From contig BAAFSQ010000045.1 of NCBI GenBank assembly GCA_054661495.1, positions 1 through 55,213 of the forward strand: a DNA stretch of 55,213 nt, read 5' to 3'. The position numbers and the translations under genes were made by a program. Source of the DNA: Zygophlyctis sp. KS116. Taxonomy: Eukaryota > Chytridiomycota. The first letter of the stretch is position 1. Each line of letters starts with the position of its first letter. This document shows positions 45,046-54,241 of the stretch, one piece after another. The notes under the pieces were generated by a model. That model had not been told where the DNA came from and searched no databases. It worked only from the letters and a program-made list of their open reading frames with translations.

Positions 45046-47497
45046 ATGGAAATTGACGCAAGAAAGAGACTATTAGTAGCAACACATCATTTGCCTATAG
45101 TTGCTGTTTGCCATAATCTATTAAACAAATCTAAACCATATTCTTCTCTGCCAAGATCAATCGCAAAGAGAATGGGTAATTCGGGATCCGATAGTAAGCC
45201 ATTAGCTCCAACATGGGAAATTCAGCAGAGAAGTGGACACACTGCATTATTCTCTGGAATTAAATCTTTAAGCAAGACAATGGAAGTATTGCATGTTGGA
45301 TGGACTGGATCTTTACTTGATGATGATAAAGAAACGATTTATGATTCTCTAGATCAAGAGCTGATTGATGATTTAGTGGGGAAATTAAGTCCGAATTATG
45401 TTCCAATTATATTAGATGAAGAAACAGCGTGGGCTCATTATCATTGTTGTTGTAAGACGCATCTTTGGCCCATATTTCATTATCAATTATGGGAATATGT
45501 AACAAAAGATACACCTTCTTGGGTTCAGTATGCAAAGGTTAATCAGGCGTTTGCTGATGCAATTATAAACATTTGGCAACCAGGAGATTTAAGTATATTT
45601 TTAACATTTTACTAATAATCTAGTTTGGATTCATGATTATCATCTCATGTTATTGCCTTCAATTCTACGGAAAGCATTGCCAAAAGCAAATATTGGGTTT
45701 TTTTTACATACTCCATTTCCTTCTTCTGAACTTTTTAGATGTTTACCACAGAGAAAAGAAATATTATCTGGTATTTTGGGAGCTGATTTAATTGGGTTTC
45801 AGACTTACTCTCATGCAAGACACTTTATTAGTAGTTGTACTAGAGTTCTAGGTTTGGAGTCTTCACAAAAAGGTGTGGATTTTCATGGACATATTGCTCA
45901 AATAGGTATATTTCCAGCTGGTGTAGATGCAGAAAGAGCTCTTGCTAAACAAAAAGATCCTGCAGTTTTGGAAAAAATGGATTTTTTTAGATCAAAGTAT
46001 GCTGGAAAACGCATTATTTTTGGACGGGAACCTTTGGATCAGATTAAAGGAATCCGACATAAATTGGCAGCTTTTGAAAAGTTTTTGCTTATTTATCCAG
46101 AACATCGTAACAAGGTGATAATGATTCAAATTACTACACCATGTCATAGTGACGACGCTAGATTGGAATCTCAGGTAGGTGAATTAGTATCTAGAATCAA
46201 TGGAGTTTATGGCTCATTGGATTTCTCTCCTGTACATCATTATCATCACGCAATTGATTTAAATGATTATTTTGCGTTGTTATCTGTAGCTGATATTGGT
46301 CTGATTACTTCTACCAGAGATGGTATGAACACATCTTCTCATGAATTTGTTTTATGTCAGACTCAAAATAGGGGCACTTTGATACTAAGTGAATTCACTG
46401 GCACTGCTGGAAGTCTTAGTAATGCAATTCTGGTTAATCCTTGGGATTATGTAGGAGTGGCTTCAGCAATACATGAAGCATTATCGCTCCCCATTGAAGA
46501 GCGCATTAGGAAGCATCAGTCTCTTTATGATCATGTGTCTTCTCATTCTTCAGATTACTGGGCAAAAAGCTTTATCAATGCCATAGTTGCTGCTTCTGAT
46601 CTACCACCTCATTCAGCACCAACCCCATTCTTAGATTTTGACCTTGTTCGGTCTACGTATTCGAATTCTAAAAAGCGATTGTTTCTATTTGATTATGATG
46701 GAACATTAACTGCAATTTGTAAAACTCCAAATGCAGCAGTTCCTTCCAAAGAAATGCTTGCTGCATTGACTGCATTGGTCTCAAATCCTCTGAATTCTGT
46801 GTATGTGGTTTCTGGTCGTGATCAAGCGTTCTTAGAGTTACATTTAGGACATGTTGATGGCCTTGGCTTAAGGTATTAATGAATTAAGTAATTTGAAAAA
46901 GTGCTGAACATGGATGTTTTCTTCGTTATCCTAATGTAAAGAAATGGATAAATTTGTCTGAAGAATTTGATCTTGGTTGGAAGAATGAAGTAGCTGAAAT
47001 TTTCAATTATTACACTGAAAGAACTCAGGGATCATTTGTTGAACATAAGCGGGCATCAATAACCTGGCATTATCGACTAGCAGATCCCGAATATGGTGCA
47101 TTCCAAGCAAAAGAGTGTCAAAACCATTTAGAAAACTCTATTCAATCTAAGCTTCCCGTTGAAGTTCTCCTTGGAAAAAAGAATTTGGAAGTCAGACCTA
47201 TTGCAATAAACAAGGGTGAAATCTCCAAGCGAATTTTAAATATCCATCAAAAAGATTTAGAATTTGTATTTTGTGTTGGTGATGATCGGACGGTATTTTT
47301 TCAAGTCTTAATATTAGGATGAAGATATGTTTAAAGCCTTGAGGCGATCTGAATTAAATGAATCAGTTTATTTTACATGTACTATTGGGACAATAAGTAA
47401 AAAAACAAATGCACACTGGCATGTTTCATCTCCTGCTGACATTATCAGACTGATGACTGATTTAGCCTTTGGAAGTCAAGGTTTTAGCACAAACTGA
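45046..47497 (+). CDS. TPS2: Trehalose-6-phosphate synthase/phosphatase fusion (Tps2-type)
   Basis: Exons 45046-45592, 45624-46872, 46902-47292 and 47318-47497; introns of 31, 29 and 25 nt; 788 residues. The N-terminal GT20 domain has WIHDYHLML and GFFLHTPFPSSE. The donor-binding segment reads GREPLDQIKG, where active synthases have an arginine in place of the proline; this suggests a non-catalytic synthase domain. The C-terminal HAD phosphatase keeps DYDGTLT and GDDRTDEDMF, the latter completed across the last intron. It probably dephosphorylates trehalose-6-phosphate. Confidence 0.9.
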
Positions 47498-47580
47498 CAG
47501 ATAGTACAAGGAACAGATGCAAATTTACTTTTTTACGAATAGGAAGGTTCAAGTGGCTTTTATAGTAAAAAAAAATAAAA

Positions 47581-48974
47581 ATGACTGCATTCGGAAGAGT
47601 TTATACTTATCCCAATAACAATCGGGTCCAAATGATTTTGATTGCTGGTAAATACAATGGATTGAAGATTGATGTCCCATCATTTGCCTTGGGAACTGAT
47701 AACAAATCTGAAGAATATCTTTCTAAATTTCCTTTGGGCAAAGTTCCTGGATTTGAAGATGCTCATGGAAATACATTGTCTGAATCCGGTGCGATTGCAT
47801 ACTATGGTAAGTTTAAGTTTTTATGATTGGGGGATGATGAGTGTCTATGACCAAAAACAGTTATCCCTGTCTGAATCACACTCTTAAACCATGATGTGAT
47901 ATAATCCATACTCTGACCCCACAATTGATCATAAATTTATTAATTATAGTCGCTGCTTCAAAGGCTGATAGTACTCTTTTGGGAAAAGGTTTATATGAGA
48001 ATGCACAAATTCAGCAATGGATTGGATTTGCAAATGCAGAAATTAGTGCTGTTGCTGTAAAGTGGCTATACCCATTGCTGGGATATTCTGATTTCAATTT
48101 TAAAGCTACTGAAGAAGCAAAGGCTGCTGCAAAGAGACTTTTAGGGGCTTTAAATCAACACTTGCGTTATAAAACTTTCTTGGTTGGTAATTGTGTAACT
48201 CTGGCAGATATTACTGTTGCCTGTTACTTATTACCATTTTATAAGACTGTTTTTGACGTTGAGTTTAGAGCCGAATTCCAAAATGTAAACAGATGGTTCT
48301 TGACTTGTGTAAATCAAACAAACTTTAAGGAAATTCTTGGAGATGTTGTTCTATGTCAAACTATGCAAGTTTATCAATCAAAGAAAACTGATAAGAAGGC
48401 AGAGAAGAAGGAAGAGAAGAAGGATGAAAAGAAGGAGCCTGCTTCAAAGCCCCCTAAAGAAGAGGAAGAAGATATTGTCTTAGAGGAGAAACCAAAAGGA
48501 AAGAATCCTCTAGATTTATTACCACCTTCTAAATTCATTATGGATGAATGGAAAAGATGCTATTCTAATAATGAAACTCGTCCAACAGCTATTGATTGGT
48601 TTTGGAAAAACTTTGACAAGGAAGGATATTCTCTGTGGAAAGTTGACTACAAGTATAATGATGAGTTAAAGATGACATTTATGTCTTCAAACTTGGTTGG
48701 AGGATTTTTCCAGCGTCTAGAGCGTGCAAGGAAGTATGCCTTTGGATCAATGGTTATATTGGGACAAGACAACAAGAATGAAATTACTGGATTCTTTGTG
48801 ATTCGTGGTCAAGAAATACCCCCTGAAGTATCAGAAGCTGCAGATTTTGACTCTTATACATTTGCAAAAGCTGATACAAGTGTAGCCTCTGTACGTGAAG
48901 ACTATAATGCAATTATAGCTTGGGACGAAAAGATCTATGGAAAGCCTTTTGCTGATGGAAAAGTCTTTAAATAA
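47581..48974 (+). CDS. TEF4: Translation elongation factor eEF1B gamma
   Basis: Exons 47581-47806 and 47950-48974; 416 residues. A GST-N domain (GRVYTYPNNNRVQ, SEYLSKFPLGKVPGFE-type) and a GST-C domain lead into a Lys/Glu-rich linker. The highly conserved C-terminal EF1G domain follows (PPSKFIMDEWKR, FFQRLERARKYAFG). It scaffolds the eEF1A exchange complex. The single intron is 143 nt, at least three times longer than any other resolved here, and holds a C/D box snoRNA. Confidence 0.96.
47829..47920 (+). ncRNA. SNR38: Intronic C/D box snoRNA, snR38-like
   Basis: It lies within the eEF1B-gamma intron. Box C is atgatga (47834-47840), preceded by a G-run (47829-47833). Box D is ctga (47913-47916), followed by cccc (47917-47920), so a GGGG/CCCC terminal stem brings C and D together. 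An internal box D' (ctga, 47871-47874) and a C'-like atgatgt (47891-47897) are present. The 13 nt before D' (cagttatccctgt, 47858-47870) are complementary to the 25S rRNA sequence acagggataactg. By the D+5 rule the target is the second G of AGGG. By my counting from the E. coli numbering this is yeast Gm2815, the snR38 site. Confidence 0.9.
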
Positions 48975-49024
48975 ATTTATAAATTCATATGATATTCTTT
49001 AAGACCAAAGTTGCGAACTACAGG

Positions 49025-49166
49025 TTTAGAGGAGCATTTGCCGATTCCTAACATTATCCGTTTAGGCTCACTGCCTGCCGCGTTTGGTAAATTCAAATCC
49101 ATTGCAGGTTCTTGCAAATAAGAAGGCTCCCCTTCTTCTTCAAAATCAAGTTCATCGCCAAGAGCT
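49025..49166 (-). pseudogene. Truncated copy of the CHMP5 3' end
   Basis: About 142 bp nearly identical to 51112-51271 (the last exons of CHMP5), same orientation. It starts abruptly at the sequence complementary to ccaagagct. Inside the CHMP5 last intron the copy has lost roughly 18 bp including the GT donor, and it carries other substitutions (GGC for AGC, CCT AAA CGG for CCT CAA CAG). It has no start and cannot make a CHMP5. It forms the left flank of the RHS-like gene. Confidence 0.85.
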
Positions 49167-49264
49167 AATCATTTCCAATCTGGCTTGGTCATGGTGTCTT
49201 GATTGATTTCATTGCTGATTAAGAGCATTTAACCTTTGAACTTCAAAGGTGGAAATAAACTTCT

Positions 49265-50959
49265 TCAAAGATTTTTCATTAAAGGGAGTTCCAAAACATA
49301 TTGCTTCAGTCCAACAATCGATTTTAAATACTTTGTGCCTTCCTTTGCTTTAAAACTCTGCTTCTTAAACTTTTCAAACCGATGGGGAGGAACAGCAAAA
49401 TAAAGCTTTGGTTCATCATACAACTTGCATAGTTTTCCGAGAATTTCAACTCCACGAATAGGATGTTCAGCAGAAACTGTAAATTGAAACATTCCCTGTG
49501 GACTGAGTGAATGAACTGCCAGAAAATTATCTTCGTCCGTCGGTTCGTAGTAGCTGCGCGCAAGCGCTATAGCAGTAGGGATCGCATCCTTTCCAAATGT
49601 AATTGTGCTATTGATGGCATCCAACTTAATTTCGGAAACAGCACCATCCTCCAGGCATCTGCATCTGAGAGTTTGCCCACCTCTAGAAAAAACCAAATGT
49701 CCATATATCTCAAACAAATGCCTTGAAATCTCGTTAGGACTGCCACCAAACATTTCTTGTAGGTTATTAATCATTTGAGCATAATGAAGTATCCAGAGCT
49801 GTTCTCTGACATATTTTGAAGCGATGTCCACATAACGGAATTGAAATTTTCCATCATTTGAAATTATGATGTGAAGTAATGTATGAGTGGTTGCAAAGAT
49901 TCTTGTTGGGATACCAATGTTTCGTACACCTCTAACTGCGTCAACATCAGCACAATAATGGAGGACCATTATTGTTGGTACAATGACGGAATAATCCTTG
50001 TGAAATACAAAGCGAGCAACACCACCATAGACACGATATCTCTCTTTAAGAATTTCAATGGATAAATCCGGATAGCATTGGCTTTGGCACGCCAATAACT
50101 CGTCCATAGTCCAAACAGGAAAGTACCATTGCTGGGCCATCTTCTGCTTGACGAACTCCTTGTATTGCCCAGACCGAGGAGATGATATAAACAAGGTAAT
50201 GCAGGTTGATGACAATGGAGTCGTTTGTCCATCAATGATATATAATGTGTCTTGTAGCCGAACCCGTGCTTTTGCTTCCAAATGCTCCAATTCAACAGCA
50301 GTCTGATTTTCCAGGTTAAAGCAGGTGTATTCGGTGGTACTTTGATAAATTATTCGGTTTGGTAGTAACGACAAGGTTTTCTCGGAAAAGTCCGATTCAA
50401 GATGTAGACAAACAATAAAGACTTTCCGATACCTGGTGTTCCTGAGATTGCGAACGATTCCATTCCAAGAGTTATTTTCTCCAACAGCAAGCAAAAAACA
50501 TCCTCATAGCATTTTCTAACATACATCTTCTTGATTTTGTCTTGGGGATACGGCAGAAAGATCTGATTTGGCGACTGGATGCATTTACGAGTCAACTGAG
50601 CGTTTGCAAACGATTGAAGTTTGATAGTTAAATCAGCAATTTCAATACACTGCCTTTTAGGAGGAACATCTTTTGCTGTTAATAAACTAATTGTACCTGT
50701 TTGAAGCTCTGTACTAGTTGGTTGTCTTGAAACAGGAGGAGAGGGAAGCAGTTGAACAGTAGCAAATAGAGCACCCGGTTTCTTAGATTTCCAATAACAT
50801 TCTTCAGGAAGAGTCTTTATATCATCCAATTCATCCAGCTGGATGTGTGGAGTAGCAGAGCAAGATCTCCTTCTGCACTTCACTGAATCCTTCCATATAT
50901 TTTGTGTCAATTCTGGCAGGTTGGTTTTCATACAAAACATTGAGAAATCGTTTGGCCAT
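49265..50959 (-). pseudogene. RHS/Crinkler-type P-loop ATPase, frameshifted
   Basis: Two long frames overlap. The upstream one (to about 50350) contains the Walker A motif SGTPGIGKSLL and the VYILNR strand. The downstream one (49265 to about 50405) continues with IIYQSTTEY, YIIDGQ, FISSPRS and a long C-terminal domain, in the order of RHS/CRN ATPases. They switch frame near 50375-50405 with no usable GT-AG intron. A likely N-terminus from an ATG at 50959 (MAKRFLNVLYENQ) is in yet another frame. So there are two frameshifts or unmodelled splicing; probably a decaying gene. GC and codon use look richer than neighbours. Confidence 0.75.
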
Positions 50960-51098
50960 TTCGTCTATGCTGGAAAAGAAAAAATCTCAAATTTTTGACA
51001 GATATTGCCAATGATTCTAAATTGACCTAATGACCAATAGAATTGCAAATAATGATTTTCAAGTTTAAAAGACAGCAACATTTATTGTACGAAATAAG

Positions 51099-51885
51099 TT
51101 AAGAGTACAGCTTTAGAGGAGCATTTGCCGATTCCTAGTATTATTACATGCAATAAAACTACCTGTTGAGGCTCACTGCTTGCCGCGTTTGGTAAATTCA
51201 AATCCATTGCAGGTTCTTGCAAATAAGAAGGCTCCCCTTCTTCTTCAAAATCAAGTTCATCGCCAAGAGCTGCCAATTCTAAAATTATTATTAATTGTCT
51301 TTTACCGGCTTCTAAATCTTCTTCATCCACGTCATCTCCGATCGCATAAGATCTACCAAGTGTCTCTTGAACTTCATTAGCCTGTTCTAACAAATCTTCC
51401 ATTTCATCTTGAACTCTCTAGTGATGATTACATTGTCTAAATTTACTTCGATTTTATCCAAATTAACTTTTTTGTATTGAGATTTGAGTGCTTTATTTGC
51501 ATCCTTCATAGCATCTACTGCAATCTATAAATTAAGGAAAATAAATAGTATTACAACTGTATTTTCCAGAGTTTCCTTTGCCATATTCGCTTGTTCTAAA
51601 TTAAACGATTGTTGCATTAATTGGTCTCTTTGGCCTTCATACAACTTTTTCTGTTTGAGTAATCGAAGAGCCTTTTGCTTGAGAGCATTAAGTCCTGGTC
51701 CAGGCCTCATTTTATTCATTTGATCCTTGTATTTCATGAGCTCAACATCCAATTTCTTTATTTTTACTTCAATTCCATCGGCTCTAGAATCTGTCTGAAA
51801 ATTAAAAATAGAAAAATACAGAAGATATAGCATCATTTAAAGTTGGTTTGGGAGTTTTCTTTGCAGTTCCAAAGATGCGATTCAT
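51099..51885 (-). CDS. VPS60: ESCRT-III related CHMP5/Vps60
   Basis: Six exons: 51820-51885, 51558-51794, 51447-51524, 51306-51417, 51163-51278 and 51099-51134; introns of 25, 33, 29, 27 and 28 nt; 214 residues (human 219). The start [10 protein letters not shown], the helical core ([21 protein letters not shown]) and [19 protein letters not shown] match CHMP5. It recruits LIP5/Vta1 to promote Vps4 action in multivesicular-body sorting. Its 3' end is duplicated at 49025-49166 on the far side of the RHS-like gene. Confidence 0.93.
51112..51271. repeat. Direct repeat partner of 49025-49166 (source copy in CHMP5)
   Basis: This 160-bp segment of CHMP5 (parts of exons 5 and 6 plus the last intron) recurs in the same orientation about 2 kb to the left. 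Together the two copies flank the RHS-like gene. Confidence 0.85.
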
Positions 51886-52041
51886 TAAAGTTTTTCTTTT
51901 TAAAAATTAAGACAATGTAAACAAAACACCAGTTTATTAAAAATATAATTAAAATCATCCTATGCCTCTAAATATAGAAGAATTTATAAATTTCCAGATT
52001 AAATCTAGCAAAGCAGAGCTAAGCTGAGCTCAGCAGGAGAA

Positions 52042-52072
52042 TTTTATTTGAATTCAAAGGATCCAAATAAAA
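52042..52072. other. Hairpin in the GNA1-CHMP5 spacer
   Basis: A perfect 9-bp inverted repeat (ttttatttg / caaataaaa) has a 13-nt loop. A GCTGAGCTCAGC palindrome lies just upstream. It sits in the roughly 240-bp spacer (51886-52124) that otherwise shows no gene; possibly part of the GNA1 3' UTR. Confidence 0.5.
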
Positions 52073-52124
52073 TATAAGGAACCTAAAAATCCTACTGGTT
52101 TGCAACTCTTAAATTTAGTTAATT

Positions 52125-52586
52125 TTATTGATCTAGGTACAATGCCATAGAAACTGATTTGGGAGAAAGTCCACATTTTTCATAAAATGGTACATTCTTT
52201 TGCAAAGATGATAATAAAACCTTGTATGCTCCATTCTTCCTAGCAATGTCTACCAACTTATTAATGATTAATTTTCCAAGGCCTTTTCCTCGGACTGAAG
52301 TATCTGTAACAATATCTTCAATATGTCCGACAAGTCCATTATTATGAATGAATTTTCTTTCTAAAAATATAGTTCCTGCTCCAATGATTTTTGAGGTTTC
52401 TAAATTTTCGAGAACAAGAATAAAATATTCATCTGGCTTTGATGATAAATAATCAAATCTTTTATTAAATTCATCTTGAGAAACAGATCCAACAACTGTC
52501 AACTGTTCTAGAAGTTGTAAAAATCCTTTTGAATAATCATCAATAGCTAAAGGGCGAAGATTGTATCCTGATGGAATTTCGGACAT
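52125..52586 (-). CDS. GNA1: Glucosamine-6-phosphate N-acetyltransferase (copy 1)
   Basis: A single exon of 153 residues, as in yeast (159). The GNAT fold has GYNLRPLAIDDY, the substrate strand EDIVT and the acetyl-CoA loop RGKGLGK, followed by VPFYEKCG. I chose the ATG at 52586 rather than the longer upstream frame because MSEIPSGYNLRPL aligns with the family start and the upstream part belongs to another gene. It makes GlcNAc-6-P for chitin, GPI and N-glycans. See the paralogue at 53588-54175. Confidence 0.93.
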   Translation of the reverse strand: MSEIPSGYNLRPLAIDDYSKGFLQLLEQLTVVGSVSQDEFNKRFDYLSSKPDEYFILVLENLETSKIIGAGTIFLERKFIHNNGLVGHIEDIVTDTSVRGKGLGKLIINKLVDIARKNGAYKVLLSSLQKNVPFYEKCGLSPKSVSMALYLDQ

Positions 52587-52726
52587 TTTTAAGTTCGGAC
52601 TAATCTGTAGATCAAGATTGTGGTTACATAATCCTAAACAAAAGGCTTCCTGGAGACGCTTTTCAAAGCTTCTTTTAATGTTGACTAGGACCGTATAAAT
52701 TGAGGACTGATAACTCTCGAAAACAT

Positions 52727-53026
52727 CTAAATTCCATCCCATTCTTGGATTTTTTCTTTGTTCTCCTTCACAAATGCTGTTTAAATTATAGGCGTTTTAC
52801 CACGTTCAATCAAAAAGTTTTTCGATGATACTAGCACATCTGCCTCCATTGTATCCTATTCTTTCTTTAGCCATGATACAAATTGTTGAGCACTAGTGCC
52901 CACATGATACCTTTCTCCATCCTTGAGATCTTCGTAATCATCCAATACTTCTCCGGGCGAGGAATCATGGACCAGTCCATATGCATTTACATTTTTGAGT
53001 AATTTAGGGAAATCTGTTCACGCGAA
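52727..53026 (-). CDS. Unidentified spliced gene (5' end not found)
   Basis: A coding-like frame (NAYGLVHDSSPGEVLDDYED..., then GERYHVG) runs from about 53026 and contains no ATG. Two 24-nt GT-AG introns (52856-52879 and 52777-52800) keep frame, and the second frame ends at TAG 52727-52729. It therefore looks like the last three exons of a real gene whose first exon overlaps or precedes the IFT22 promoter. The L.DGERYHVG stretch faintly recalls the end of a doublecortin domain, but this is weak. Confidence 0.5.
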
Positions 53027-53052
53027 GATTCTTCGATCCGAGACAGAATAAA

Positions 53053-53571
53053 ATGACAATATCTGTATTTATTATTGGTCCTTCTGGTATTGGAAAAACA
53101 TGGATAGCAAACCATTTAGCCGATGTATCAGAGAGTTTAAACACAGACTATCATGAGACTCAGGGCCTAAGAATTCTTGAGATTTCCAGAAAATTGCTTT
53201 TATCTAAAAGAGAATCCAGCATTGATATTGAATTATGGGACATTTCTGGAAATCCTAAATTTCATTCTCTCCTACCTGGAATAACTAAGGAAGCAACTTG
53301 TCTAATCTATGTAACCAACAACAAGGACGATGAATTCAAACAATGGAAATCACTTTTTCCTCACTTGTCCGAATCTCAAGTTCTAGTGATTAATTTAGGT
53401 GAATCAAATTTTAAACAAGACTCTTGGAATAATTCTCAATCTGTACAATTATCCCTTGATGAATCAAGTGTTCTCAAGTTAAAATCTGAATTTGATAAAT
53501 TCCTTATTTCTGTGTATTCAATCGCACAAGATAAAAAGGAACAAGAAGAGTCCTTGATTGCAGGAAATTAG
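53053..53571 (+). CDS. IFT22: Intraflagellar transport protein IFT22/RABL5
   Basis: A single-exon, Rab-like protein of 172 residues. The P-loop GPSGIGKT is at 9-16, TQGLRILE is the switch I region and LWDISGNPKF is switch II, the latter typical of IFT22 rather than a true Rab. There is no C-terminal prenylation cysteine, as expected. It is part of the IFT-B complex and needed only in organisms that build cilia. It sits between the two GNA1 copies. Confidence 0.9.
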   Translation: MTISVFIIGPSGIGKTWIANHLADVSESLNTDYHETQGLRILEISRKLLLSKRESSIDIELWDISGNPKFHSLLPGITKEATCLIYVTNNKDDEFKQWKSLFPHLSESQVLVINLGESNFKQDSWNNSQSVQLSLDESSVLKLKSEFDKFLISVYSIAQDKKEQEESLIAGN

Positions 53572-53587
53572 AAGATTCATTGTTAGA

Positions 53588-54175
53588 TTACAATTTACTT
53601 TTTGTAATGTACCAAACCATTTCAAATTCCTATGATAAACTTGAATAAAATACCTTTTTCTCAAATCCACATTTTTCATAAAATGGGACATTCTTTTCAG
53701 AACAATCCAAAATAATTTTGTAACAGCCGACACTTTGTCCGATTCCTTTTAGAGTTTCAATTACTATTCTTCCTAAATTCAATCCACGATAGTCCGAATG
53801 CGTAACTATATCTTCGATATGTCCGACAAGTCCATTATTATGAATGAATTTACGTTCAACAAGAATAGTTCCTGCTCCAACAATTGTAGATTTATTAGAG
53901 TCTTCAATAACAATTGTATAATATTCATGATTATGGGATTTCATATAATTATATCGGTCCATAAATTCGTGTTTAGACATTGTCCCAACAGTAGTTAACA
54001 TTGATAATACATTTAGAAATTCCTTGTGGTAGTCTTGAGGCTCTAGAGCTCTTACAATAAATCCAGGTTTTAGCCACGGTTTTAAAGCTTCGGTAGGAAT
54101 TAACGAATTTGGGAAAAGTCCTTGTTGGATCATTTTATCGGTTGAAATGGAAATTAATATGCGTTTTAAAGTCAC
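53588..54175 (-). CDS. GNA1: Glucosamine-6-phosphate N-acetyltransferase (copy 2)
   Basis: Exons 53654-54175 and 53588-53629 with a 24-nt intron; 187 residues. It shares the block ERKFIHNNGLVGHIEDIVT and VPFYEKCG with copy 1, but has a longer N-terminus (LFPNSLIPTEALK) of the fungal type and a different C-terminus. The acetyl-CoA loop reads YRGLNLGR. Unlike copy 1 it has an intron, so neither is a simple recent tandem copy. Confidence 0.88.
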
Positions 54176-54241
54176 TTTTTATAGAAATTATAGAAATTAA
54201 ATGTCAATAAATTCATTTTATTAACTGCATTTAAAGTATTC

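Noticed and set aside
52587-52742. 52-residue N-terminal extension of GNA1 copy 1
   Set aside because: The family start aligns at the ATG at 52586, and the extension overlaps the end of a different spliced gene in another frame.
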